Below, in pieces: positions 60,301-64,000 of a DNA stretch of 64,000 bases (its first letter is position 1; each line of letters begins with the position of its first letter). The notes below the pieces were generated by a model. That model did no database searches. It saw nothing but the letters and a program-made list of their open reading frames with translations, and was not told where the DNA came from. The position numbers and the translations under genes were made by a program. Source of the DNA: Syngnathus acus (lineage: Eukaryota; Chordata; Actinopteri; Syngnathiformes; Syngnathidae); assembly GCF_901709675.1 (NCBI RefSeq), contig NC_051092.1, positions 3,910,491-3,974,490 of the forward strand. Direction: 5' to 3'.

Positions 60301-61808
60301 GACAGAGAAAATTAGAATAAATGAGAATAAAAAAACAAGTGAGCAGCTTTTGGTGAACAGCCATATCAATACATTTTCTTTTTTGTTCTCCATCTGCACC
60401 CCTCCCCACTCACTACCCATGTGGACAGAGCACTTGTGATGATTGTTTTGAGTCTCCAAAGACGATATCAAACAGGCCGACGGCTGGGGCGGCTCGCTTG
60501 TTCAACGGCAGCAGATTGGAAGATATCAGCCAGAAAAAGAGGAAAAAAAATAAACGTCCTGAAACAGCATTCTCACTTGGTGGACAGATTCTTCGTAAAT
60601 GTTGGCACGGCTCCGAAAACCTAAACGAGTTTTTCTGTTCTTTTGGCTGCTTTTTTTGACAGAGAGCTTTGTCCTCCTCGCGATGAATCTTATCATGGTC
60701 TCAATAGATCAACCGAGGAGGTTTTCATCAACGCTGCTCTGTGAATCCTGACAACATTTTTTTTTTTTTATAAACCTGGATTTTTAGTGATGGATGATGC
60801 TGGCCTTGCAGGGATATTACAATACAACACACACGATGATTATGTCATAATGAAGAGGAGCATCGACATCCTCCAAGGTCGGCAAATCCCGATTTGCATT
60901 TGAATCCTAAGCAAAACTATCCATGCAGCCGGAGCTCATAGTGGAGCGACGAAGAAAAACCGCTCAGACTTTACACAGATCGGATCGACTGGATCCACGA
61001 ACGTTTTGCATTTTCAGGCAAAATTAGAAATCGCTCGTAATGTCATGTCATCCAATCAATGACGCGTTTGCTTGCGTTGCCCCGTGTCAATGCTAGCTTC
61101 GCTAGCCCATCTATGGCTTTATGTGTTGTGTGTTAGCATTAAGCTAGCAAAAGATGTTTTTTGGGCGGTAAAGTTCATTTTGAGTGGTACCGAACAGTTT
61201 GAAGCAAGCACACTTGGCTTCTTTTCTGAAGAAATATTCACTCTGTTTACTTTTTATATGATGCGCTTTGGCGAGTAATATAGAACACACACGTTTACGC
61301 AACTGTTCACACATTGCACCGCATCACTCACCAATGGGTGACTTCTACTTGGGGGGGGGGGCATGTTCCTCACTCTCAACCCAACCCGACGACGCAACCC
61401 CCCCTTTCAAAACGGCAAATAATATGCATGCTGGGGGTGTGACATTAGGTTAAAGTGAATAAAGGGCAGCAACCTTTCAAAAAAAACAATTTGCGGAGTT
61501 GTCATACCTTGAAAGTGGAACGCTCTGGATTCTCTATGGAAGCCTTGGACCTGAGTAACTCCATCAAATCCATCTCCGGCGAGGAGTTCATCCAACACGC
61601 TGATGCGCAGAGCTGGGTCGACCCCCAAACCTTGCACTAATTTGCAGAGATACAAATTGTCAATGTGGTAATTCTTGCTTGACAAACGCATCAAAACAAC
61701 ATATGAATTAATGATGTGAGGCAACATGGCTGGATCAGCCATGGCAAGGTCCTTACCTGAGGAGGCGCACAGTATGCAGAGAACCAGAAATAGCTGTAAC
61801 AATCCCAT
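17125..61808 (-). CDS. nell2: NELL2 (NEL-like 2), complete CDS in 20 exons (812 aa)
   Basis: A secreted glycoprotein that oligomerises through a coiled coil. In mammals it binds Robo3 to repel axons and acts through ROS1 in epididymal lumicrine signalling. I placed 20 minus-strand coding exons whose phases agree at all 19 junctions (2,439 bases). Order of parts: signal peptide 1-17; laminin-G/TSPN domain about 60-225; coiled coil about 236-262 ([20 protein letters not shown]); VWC modules about 267-328 and 331-395; EGF-like modules 400-438, 439-480 (DIDEC), 481-521, 522-553, 554-600 (DIDEC) and 601-637 (DINEC); C-terminal VWC modules about 638-695, 696-755 and a cysteine-rich end to 812. Sequons include N223-R-T, N296-G-T, N516-G-T, N614-D-T and N634-C-T. 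It is close to the human 816-aa protein as recalled, with a C-terminus shorter by about two residues. NELL1 is less likely because the coiled coil, [17 protein letters not shown] and the tmem117 neighbourhood all fit NELL2. The teleost a/b copy is unresolved. Confidence 0.96.
17268..17492 (-). CDS. nell2: nell2 coding exon 19: C-terminal VWC region
   Basis: The exon encodes [20 protein letters not shown], then [20 protein letters not shown] and, at the end, [12 protein letters not shown]. The acceptor GCGTAG|CAG is preferred over the next CAG because it keeps the CLQG junction. Donor GTAACG, phase 0. It is the longest coding exon of the gene. Confidence 0.95.
17493..19075 (-). other. nell2 intron 18
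   Basis: A 1,583-bp phase-0 intron. Antiparallel open frames here (for example 17524-17946 and 17850-18113) overlap one another and match nothing known. Confidence 0.88.
19076..19252 (-). CDS. nell2: nell2 coding exon 18: C-terminal VWC region
   Basis: The exon encodes [20 protein letters not shown], then [20 protein letters not shown] and [16 protein letters not shown] closes one VWC and the rest opens another. Acceptor GGGGACAG, donor GTGAGC, phase 0 both sides. Confidence 0.96.
19253..19978 (-). other. nell2 intron 17
   Basis: A 726-bp phase-0 intron with a C run at about 19939-19951 on the plus strand. Nothing else is seen. Confidence 0.88.
19979..20172 (-). CDS. nell2: nell2 coding exon 17: EGF module 6 and VWC start
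   Basis: The exon encodes [21 protein letters not shown], then [17 protein letters not shown], and runs on into the VWC part [19 protein letters not shown]. It carries two sequons (N-D-T and N-C-T). Donor GTGACC, phase 0. Confidence 0.96.
20173..20960 (-). other. nell2 intron 16
   Basis: A 788-bp phase-1 intron, with no recognisable content. Confidence 0.88.
20961..21101 (-). CDS. nell2: nell2 coding exon 16: calcium-binding EGF module 5
   Basis: The exon encodes [21 protein letters not shown], then [20 protein letters not shown] and NGESCV, with the long C-terminal loop (GYHDNG) typical of this NELL EGF. Phase 1 both sides. Confidence 0.96.
22645..22745. promoter_or_regulatory. Candidate enhancer: GGATTA motif cluster
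   Basis: GGATTAAGG (22651-22659), GGATTAAG (22706-22713) and AGATTAGG (22733-22740) occur within 90 bp, all in the same orientation, together with CTAATG words. GGATTA is the core for OTX/PITX/GSC-type homeodomains. Conservation was not tested. Confidence 0.33.
24053..24217. mobile_element. MITE-like element with TA flanks
   Basis: Starts TACCGTATTTTTCGGGCCAT and ends with the approximate inverted counterpart (CCTTATAGTT...ACCGGTA). It has internal TTATAAGGCGCAC-type words. About 165 bp with TA at both ends suggests a Tc1/mariner-type nonautonomous element. The arms are imperfect. Confidence 0.6.
24823..24880. repeat. TAGC/TATAG tract, self-complementary
   Basis: Repeats of CTAG/TAGC followed by TATATAGC words. 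The sequence is almost wholly palindromic, so it can form hairpins on either strand. Confidence 0.85.
24884..24912 (-). repeat. Retroposon 3' tail remnant (reverse)
   Basis: ATCCATCCATACATTTTCTA then TACCGCTTA is the reverse complement of the AAGCGGTATAGAAAATG-GGATGG tail shared with other copies in the window. Confidence 0.5.
25848..25910. repeat. (GT)n microsatellite
   Basis: About 30 GT units with a few GA interruptions, in nell2 intron 15. Confidence 0.97.
26480..26512. mobile_element. Isolated MITE end
   Basis: TACCGTAGTTTCCAGAGTAT followed by AAGATACATCC resembles the termini of the 42002 and 24053 elements. No matching second end was found nearby, so it is probably truncated. Confidence 0.45.
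28532..28627 (-). CDS. nell2: nell2 coding exon 15: EGF-like module 4
   Basis: A short EGF module, [21 protein letters not shown] then [11 protein letters not shown], of the compact non-calcium type. Phase 1 both sides, 96 bases. Confidence 0.95.
28628..29003 (-). other. nell2 intron 14
   Basis: A 376-bp phase-1 intron, with a plus-strand G run at about 28644-28653. Nothing else is seen. Confidence 0.88.
29004..29126 (-). CDS. nell2: nell2 coding exon 14: EGF-like module 3
   Basis: The exon encodes [21 protein letters not shown], then [19 protein letters not shown]. The HDEC start resembles calcium-binding EGFs, but the aromatic residue of the hydroxylation motif is replaced by H. Phase 1 both sides. 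Confidence 0.96.
33916..33940. repeat. Perfect 10-bp inverted repeat, 5-nt loop
   Basis: GTGGCACCAA (33916-33925) and its exact complement TTGGTGCCAC (33931-33940) abut the MITE-like element that follows. Confidence 0.85.
33942..34147. mobile_element. hAT-like MITE with imperfect terminal inverted repeats
   Basis: The left end reads TGATGGGCAAATGAAGCTTC with TTCATGAACCCGTTGTT nearby; the right end is the complement of GTGATGGGAAAATGAAGCTT with TTCATGAACCAGTTGTT. About 206 bp with no coding capacity. This terminus type recurs in fish genomes; the family assignment is from recall. Confidence 0.65.
34620..34745 (-). CDS. nell2: nell2 coding exon 13: calcium-binding EGF module 2
   Basis: The exon encodes [21 protein letters not shown], then [20 protein letters not shown] and T. 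DIDEC plus [12 protein letters not shown] is the calcium-binding, Asn-hydroxylation EGF consensus. Phase 1 both sides. It is isolated by introns of 9.9 and 5.5 kb. Confidence 0.96.
35440..35546 (+). mobile_element. Retroposon 3' end (SINE/LINE tail), plus orientation
   Basis: GACCAGTCCAGGGTGTCCCC, then AGTCAGCTGGGATAAGCTCC and a TATAGAAAATGAATGGATG end. This is a very common 3' module in teleost genomes. Which LINE or SINE family owns it cannot be decided here. Confidence 0.7.
36590..37700. repeat. Diverged tandem-repeat block, unit about 135-180 bp
   Basis: The motif (C)CAATTGAGAA..C.GTCACTGG.CT recurs with the GTCACTG core at about 36611, 36780, 37331, 37467 and 37632, and weaker partial copies near 36940 and 37080. 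Between cores is purine-rich sequence with GAAAAG/AGTTGAGAG words. Units are too diverged for a simple microsatellite. The periodicity was estimated by eye. Confidence 0.55.
38374..38404 (+). repeat. Retroposon tail remnant
   Basis: GAGCGGTATATAAAGTGGAC then AGATGGATGG resembles the end of the tail at 35440-35546. The upstream part is too decayed to align. Confidence 0.45.
39779..40727. mobile_element. 949-bp element with perfect 25-bp terminal inverted repeats
   Basis: Positions 39781-39805 (CCGTTTTTTTCCGTGTATAA + TACGC) and 40701-40725 are exact reverse complements, each flanked by TA, inside a (TA)n tract. Internal near-repeats GTGCG(C/T)ATTATACATGGG occur near 39839, 40625 and 40682. A T tract (about 39885-39918) near the left and A tracts (about 40567-40620) near the right extend the inverted symmetry. 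The 155-codon frame at 40032-40499 and the 76-codon minus frame at 39889-40119 resemble no transposase I know, so the element is probably nonautonomous. TA flanks suggest the Tc1/mariner or a similar TA-targeting group. Confidence 0.75.
41042..41057. repeat. Poly-G run beside GT tracts
   Basis: Sixteen G residues directly after a GT-rich stretch in nell2 intron 12. Confidence 0.9.
42002..42271. mobile_element. 270-bp MITE with TA flanks and repeated GCGGCTTATA words
   Basis: Left end TACTGTATTTTCCGGACTAT; right end is the complement of TACCGTCGTTTCTGGACTAT. Internal GCGGCTTATAGTCCAG/GCGGCTTATACTCCAG copies recur in direct orientation at about 42055-42075, 42164-42180 and 42245-42260. No open frame. 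It resembles the element at 24053 and the end near 26480. Confidence 0.7.
44659..44787 (-). CDS. nell2: nell2 coding exon 12: EGF-like module 1
   Basis: The exon encodes [20 protein letters not shown] then [20 protein letters not shown] and E, a six-cysteine EGF module with phase-1 boundaries. Acceptor CTCCTGCAG, donor GTAGGA. Confidence 0.95.
44788..45782 (-). other. nell2 intron 11
   Basis: A 995-bp phase-1 intron, AT-rich with several A and T runs at 45095-45310. Nothing else is seen. Confidence 0.88.
45783..45888 (-). CDS. nell2: nell2 coding exon 11 (residues 361-395)
   Basis: Second VWC second half: [20 protein letters not shown] then [16 protein letters not shown] second AG five bases into the exon would shift the frame, so the first acceptor is used. 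Donor G|GTAAGT. Confidence 0.92.
45889..47654 (-). other. nell2 intron 10
   Basis: A 1,766-bp phase-0 intron with a short TATAATCTA-type tract at about 46438-46480. No gene is seen. Confidence 0.88.
47655..47746 (-). CDS. nell2: nell2 coding exon 10 (residues 330-360)
   Basis: Second VWC first half: [21 protein letters not shown] then [10 protein letters not shown]. Acceptor TTTTCTAG, donor GTATGT. Confidence 0.92.
47747..49221 (-). other. nell2 intron 9
   Basis: A 1,475-bp phase-1 intron with the GT microsatellite at 48264-48302. No gene is seen. Confidence 0.88.
48264..48302. repeat. (GT)n microsatellite
   Basis: About 19 uninterrupted GT units. Confidence 0.96.
49222..49324 (-). CDS. 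nell2: nell2 coding exon 9 (residues 296-329)
   Basis: First VWC second half: [20 protein letters not shown] then [14 protein letters not shown], with the CC..C spacing typical of VWC ends. Starts with a sequon. Donor C|GTGAGT. Confidence 0.95.
49325..50937 (-). other. nell2 intron 8
   Basis: A 1,613-bp phase-0 intron. The 153-codon minus frame at 50142-50603 has no recognisable similarity and no coding-like features. Confidence 0.88.
50938..51066 (-). CDS. nell2: nell2 coding exon 8 (residues 253-295)
   Basis: The exon encodes the coiled-coil end [20 protein letters not shown] and the first VWC half, ending DGCKNCTCT. The donor is ACG|GTCAGC, atypical at +3, but phase 0 and similarity fix it. 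Confidence 0.93.
51319..51401 (-). CDS. nell2: nell2 coding exon 7 (residues 225-252)
   Basis: The exon encodes [20 protein letters not shown] then LAKTSSK, including the first half of the oligomerising coiled coil. It is identical or nearly so to mammalian NELL2 as recalled. The intron on its exon-6 side is 71 bp. Confidence 0.96.
51473..51545 (-). CDS. nell2: nell2 coding exon 6 (residues 201-224)
   Basis: The exon encodes [20 protein letters not shown] then DLNR and one base of T225, the end of the laminin-G domain with the first sequon N-R-T formed across the junction. Donor A|GTGAGT. Confidence 0.95.
51546..53005 (-). other. nell2 intron 5
   Basis: A 1,460-bp phase-0 intron containing the ACTC tetranucleotide array (52031-52128). 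No gene is seen. Confidence 0.88.
52031..52128. repeat. (CACT)24 microsatellite
   Basis: About 98 bp of uninterrupted CACT units. On the nell2 strand it reads AGTG. Confidence 0.98.
53006..53105 (-). CDS. nell2: nell2 coding exon 5 (residues 167-200)
   Basis: The exon encodes [20 protein letters not shown] then [13 protein letters not shown]. It is separated from exon 4 by a 69-bp intron. Donor AAG|GTTAGC. Confidence 0.94.
53175..53348 (-). CDS. nell2: nell2 coding exon 4 (residues 109-166)
   Basis: Central laminin-G strand region: [20 protein letters not shown], then [20 protein letters not shown] and [11 protein letters not shown]. Acceptor CGGCAAG, donor GTAACG, phase 2 both sides. Confidence 0.95.
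53349..54435 (-). other. nell2 intron 3
   Basis: A 1,087-bp phase-2 intron. The 154-codon plus-strand frame at 53452-53916 looks like a chance frame. No gene is seen. Confidence 0.88.
54436..54586 (-). CDS. nell2: nell2 coding exon 3 (residues 59-108)
   Basis: The exon encodes the laminin-G/TSPN start: [20 protein letters not shown], then [20 protein letters not shown] and SVHQSEN. The donor is GTCGGC, an atypical 5' splice site that lacks the +3 purine and the +4 A, but AG|G joins R109 exactly to exon 4. Confidence 0.93.
54587..61507 (-). other. nell2 intron 2 (6.9 kb)
   Basis: A phase-1 intron with GC-rich unique sequence at about 55560-56700 and 57450-58300, a 20-bp tandem duplication (58358-58397) with ATCGATT-rich sequence to 58520, and a GGCC tract near 60040. 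A 210-codon minus frame at 57739-58371 is discussed under findings. No known gene is inside. Confidence 0.87.
58358..58520. repeat. 20-bp tandem duplication and ATCGATTA-rich degenerate MITE
   Basis: ATTAATCGATTCATGTGTCA occurs at 58358-58377 and again at 58378-58397, with a third partial copy. It is followed by GATTATC/GATAATCGATTAGTTGTCGAT words. The latter are typical of decayed hAT-type elements in fish, by recall. Confidence 0.6.
61508..61630 (-). CDS. nell2: nell2 coding exon 2 (residues 18-58)
   Basis: The exon encodes [21 protein letters not shown] and, after a few residues, [17 protein letters not shown], the mature N-terminus before the laminin-G domain. Acceptor AGTGCAAG, donor GTATGA, phase 1 both sides. 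The intron separating it from exon 1 is 126 bp. Confidence 0.94.
61757..61808 (-). CDS. nell2: nell2 coding exon 1: signal peptide
   Basis: The exon encodes [17 protein letters not shown] plus one base, a classic short signal peptide with hydrophobic core [12 protein letters not shown]. The start context is CACCATGG (A at -3, G at +4), near-ideal. The donor is GTAAGG. Confidence 0.92.
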
Positions 61809-62110
61809 GGTGAATGTTATGGTTGAAAAGAAAAATTAGTCCATATTTTTGTCCACTTTTGACAGATGGAGTTTGATGCTCAGAATATTAGCAATCCAGG
61901 ATGCTGAGCCAGGGCATTATCTAAACTTTACATCCCCGGCGATGAGGAGGCGGTCCAAAAAAAAATAACAAAGATGGAAGTCCGATGATGTTATTATTAC
62001 TCCATGTAGGATGTGCGGATCTGCTCCATGAGCGCGGTCCGAGGGAGGGGGGCACAGGTGGATGCGCGGAGGATGCACAAAAGGAAACGTGACGCTTGCC
62101 TTCTTTCACC
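61809..62110 (-). promoter_or_regulatory. nell2 5' leader with four upstream ORFs
   Basis: Reading towards the nell2 ATG on the minus strand, four short ORFs occur and all end before the main start: 62029-61997 (MEQIRTSYME, stop), 61933-61928 (ATG directly followed by TAA), 61917-61888 (MPWLSILDC, stop) and 61844-61836 (MD, stop). If the leader is unspliced and begins upstream of 62030, these would restrain translation of nell2. The transcription start is not known from sequence. Confidence 0.5.
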
Positions 62111-62335
62111 AGCTCAACAGACGGTCCTGCCGCGGCACGGGAGGAAGGAAGAGAGGGAGCTGCTGCTACCGCTGCCGCCCAGGGTGGAGGGGAGAGAGGA
62201 GAGGAGAGGGAGGGAGGGCCGGAGAACTCCCCCTGTCCTGCTTGGAAGAAGAAGAGGAGAGTGGGGGAACTGCGCCCTCTCGTGGTGGGACAATATAAAA
62301 CTCACACAAGCGTTTACAGGGCGGGCGCCCGCATA
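62110..62335 (-). promoter_or_regulatory. Probable nell2 promoter region
   Basis: A GC-rich segment that on the minus strand is long pyrimidine-rich stretches (CCTCCCTCCCTCTCCTCTCC-type) with GCCGCGGCA and GGGCGGCAGCGG words. No TATA box reads in the gene's direction; a TATAAA occurs in the opposite orientation at 62294-62299. Position and composition suit a TATA-less promoter of a gene starting at 61808. Confidence 0.45.
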
Positions 62336-62500
62336 GTCGCGGTTCTACACCCGCGGAGTTGCATATTCACAGATTTTACTTCTTTTTTTATTTTTTTGCA
62401 TATTGAATGTTTATCAACATATTTCTAGAAAATGTTTGGGGGGGAAGGTGCATTTGGTATTTGCAGACCAGCCCACTTTGTTTTTTTAATTCATCATCAA

Positions 62501-62524
62501 GGAAGGAAGGAAGGAAGGAAGGAA
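62501..62524. repeat. (GGAA)6 tract
   Basis: Six uninterrupted AAGG/GGAA units about 0.7 kb upstream of the nell2 ATG. GGAA repeats can bind ETS-family factors. Confidence 0.93.
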
Positions 62525-62570
62525 TATCGTACACTTGCTCTTTTCATATTATGTGAATGTTTTTTGTCAG

Positions 62571-62682
62571 CCCTGCGATTGCCTTGCGACCAATCCAGGG
62601 TGAACGCCAGCCTAGCCCGAAGTCAGCCGGGCTAAGCTCACCCGAGACCCTTTCAGAGCATAAACGCTATAGAAAATGAATT
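62571..62682 (+). mobile_element. Retroposon 3' end (SINE/LINE tail), decayed
   Basis: GACCAATCCAGGGTGAACGC, then CCCGAAGTCAGCCGGGCTAA and CGCTATAGAAAATGAAT. Same module as 35440-35546, with substitutions. Confidence 0.65.
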
Positions 62683-63531
62683 ACCTTTCCTCCTTTTTGA
62701 GTCTTTTCAAATGACTGAGCGCACAGTCCCATTTTGCATGCTTAAGGGATCCCACCATCACTTTTGTTCTTTGACAAGTCATCATCGTCATCCGCTGTCA
62801 GCTGAGCTTTGTCTTTTTGACATATGGCAATGAAGTAGATTAAAACGGGCTGCTCGGCTGCCTGCGACACCCATTGTGAACTTCTTTTTTTAGAGCTTTG
62901 AATATTACTTCAGTCAGTGTTAAAATTGCATCCTCCTCGACCATGGGAAGACTTACTTTTTTGAAAGAGCCCTTGTGAAGTTTCTCGTGAGGAAACACGC
63001 TTTCTCTTTTGCCCAGCATTCTCTGCCAGATGGACAGGAACAAAAATGCTCCTCTATAACGCTATCCTAAATTGACAACACACTTCAGCCAATCCCTGAA
63101 TGACTTGGAAAGACTTTTGTTGGCTGTGTTGGCCATGTTGAAGTAGCTTGTCAAGCGATTCTGGGGAGGGTTCCAGACCCCTTCCTGTGCTCAGCTTTTG
63201 TCCCCTTTAGAACACCCAACGTATCAGCATTTGGATCTCCGTCCCGCTCCACAATGTCTATACTCATGCCAACAACATGTTCTGCGATCACTGCGTTTTA
63301 AAAATAGATGATGATAAAAGGAGAAGAATCTGCTGCATCTTGCATTTATGTGCACCCCCCTGGACTCTATGCATTATTAATACAATAACATTTCTTTTAG
63401 GTCCACCCAGGAAATGTAATTACTTTGTATTGCCCACAAGTTGTCATTTCCTGTAGAGCCATGGGGAAAATATGAACAAGTCCCCAGCCCAGAAAGAAAA
63501 GTAATAAGAGCACAAACCTTTACTCTTGAGG

Positions 63532-63533
<2 letters not shown>

Positions 63534-63608
<75 letters not shown>
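63534..63608. repeat. (CA)37 microsatellite
   Basis: About 75 bp of uninterrupted CA, the longest dinucleotide tract in the window. Confidence 0.98.
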
Positions 63609-63613
<5 letters not shown>

Positions 63614-63640
63614 CAGGGGTCGCCAACATTTTTTAAACAA
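63614..63640 (+). mobile_element. hAT-like terminus
   Basis: CAGGGGTCGCCAACATTTTT matches the CAGGGGTCGGCAA-type terminus of hAT elements, by recall. The other end was not found before the window edge. Confidence 0.4.
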
Positions 63641-63886
63641 AGAACTGCTTCACGGGCAGAGATTAGTCCAAAGCCATTTTGTTGACCTCTGCATTACACC
63701 ACAGTTCCTCAAGCGAAGTACAGTTCATTTCACTTAACTCAGAAGAAATAGTTACTCTTACATCATGTCAATGAAATGTGCTGTATAAAATGTATTTTAA
63801 ATTCTCATTATTAACTTTAACTATTAACATTACTATAGTACTCGGATGTTTTTGTTCCCCCAGCGCCATCTTGTGTGATAGACGGC

Positions 63887-63953
63887 GACTTACAGTTGGC
63901 TGACTTGGGCACTTAATGACTTACAGTTGGCTAACTTTAAGTCATTAAGTGCC
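63887..63953. repeat. Nested 15-bp direct and 16-bp inverted repeats
   Basis: GACTTACAGTTGGCT occurs at 63887-63901 and 63918-63932. Overlapping it, GGCACTTAATGACTTA (63908-63923) is exactly complementary to 63938-63953, with a 14-nt loop. Confidence 0.8.
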
Positions 63954-64000
63954 TAATTGGGACAATTTTTGAAGACTGCTTAACTTATTATAGCGTATGT

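Larger units (their letters stand above)
62336..64000. other. 5' flank of nell2, intergenic
   Basis: No gene is seen. It contains a GGAA tract, a retroposon tail, a CA microsatellite, a hAT-like end at about 63614 and nested repeats at 63887-63953. The gene expected next by tetrapod synteny (DBX2) is not in the window. Confidence 0.7.

Noticed and set aside
17125-61808. Assignment of the minus-strand gene to NELL1
   Set aside because: The coiled-coil and EGF sequences as recalled fit NELL2 better, and tmem117/twf1 are NELL2 neighbours. A phylogeny would settle it.
62294-62299. TATAAA as the nell2 TATA box
   Set aside because: It reads on the plus strand, opposite to nell2. On the gene's strand the sequence is TTTATATT, a poor match.
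63534-63608. Cys-Val repeat frames at 63377-63629 as proteins
   Set aside because: They are translations of the CA microsatellite.

Overview
This window is vertebrate nuclear DNA, most likely from a teleost fish. The evidence is split genes with GT..AG introns, several very short introns (69-71 bp) beside long ones, abundant CA/GA/ACTC microsatellites, and many short TA-flanked inverted-repeat elements. The species cannot be read from the sequence. The gene order and orientation, twinfilin-1 (minus), TMEM117 (plus), NELL2 (minus), match my recollection of the tetrapod block TWF1-TMEM117-NELL2, so this looks like a conserved syntenic segment. Only a few percent of the window is coding. Most of the open frames over 60 codons are chance frames in introns or shadows of real exons.

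Layout. Positions 1-1255 hold the 5' end of twf1 on the minus strand: coding exon 1 (MSHQTGIQ) and exon 2, with the rest of the gene beyond the left edge. A compact promoter (CCAAT, CRE-like, GC box, YY1-like) lies at 1256-1400. From 1400 to 3152 is the head-to-head interval with tmem117, including a possible noncoding first exon ending at 2567. The complete tmem117 coding sequence runs from 3192 to 15555 in seven exons. They join in frame into a 534-residue multipass membrane protein. The two genes that follow converge: tmem117 stops at 15555 and nell2 stops at 17125, leaving about 1.6 kb for both 3' UTRs.

nell2 occupies 17125-61808 on the minus strand. I could place all 20 coding exons, and they join in frame into an 812-residue secreted protein: signal peptide, laminin-G/TSPN domain, coiled coil, two VWC modules, six EGF-like modules (several calcium-binding), C-terminal VWC modules and a 13-residue last exon. 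Its largest introns (2, 12, 13 and 15) hold microsatellites, MITE-like elements, retroposon tails, a diverged tandem-repeat block and several homeodomain-motif-rich stretches that could be enhancers. Upstream of the ATG is a leader with four short upstream ORFs and a pyrimidine-rich GC-rich stretch. The window ends in repeat-rich 5' flank.

The three genes are not a functional pathway; they are neighbours by ancestry. TWF1 regulates actin filaments in the cytoplasm, TMEM117 is a poorly characterised multipass membrane protein, and NELL2 is a secreted neuronal/epididymal ligand. I found no CRISPR array, operon, rRNA, tRNA or clear novel multi-gene system. The most unusual items are a juxtaposed acceptor/donor at tmem117 exon 7, a start-stop upstream ORF in the nell2 leader, a 949-bp element with perfect 25-bp inverted termini, and a diverged repeat array in nell2 intron 12.
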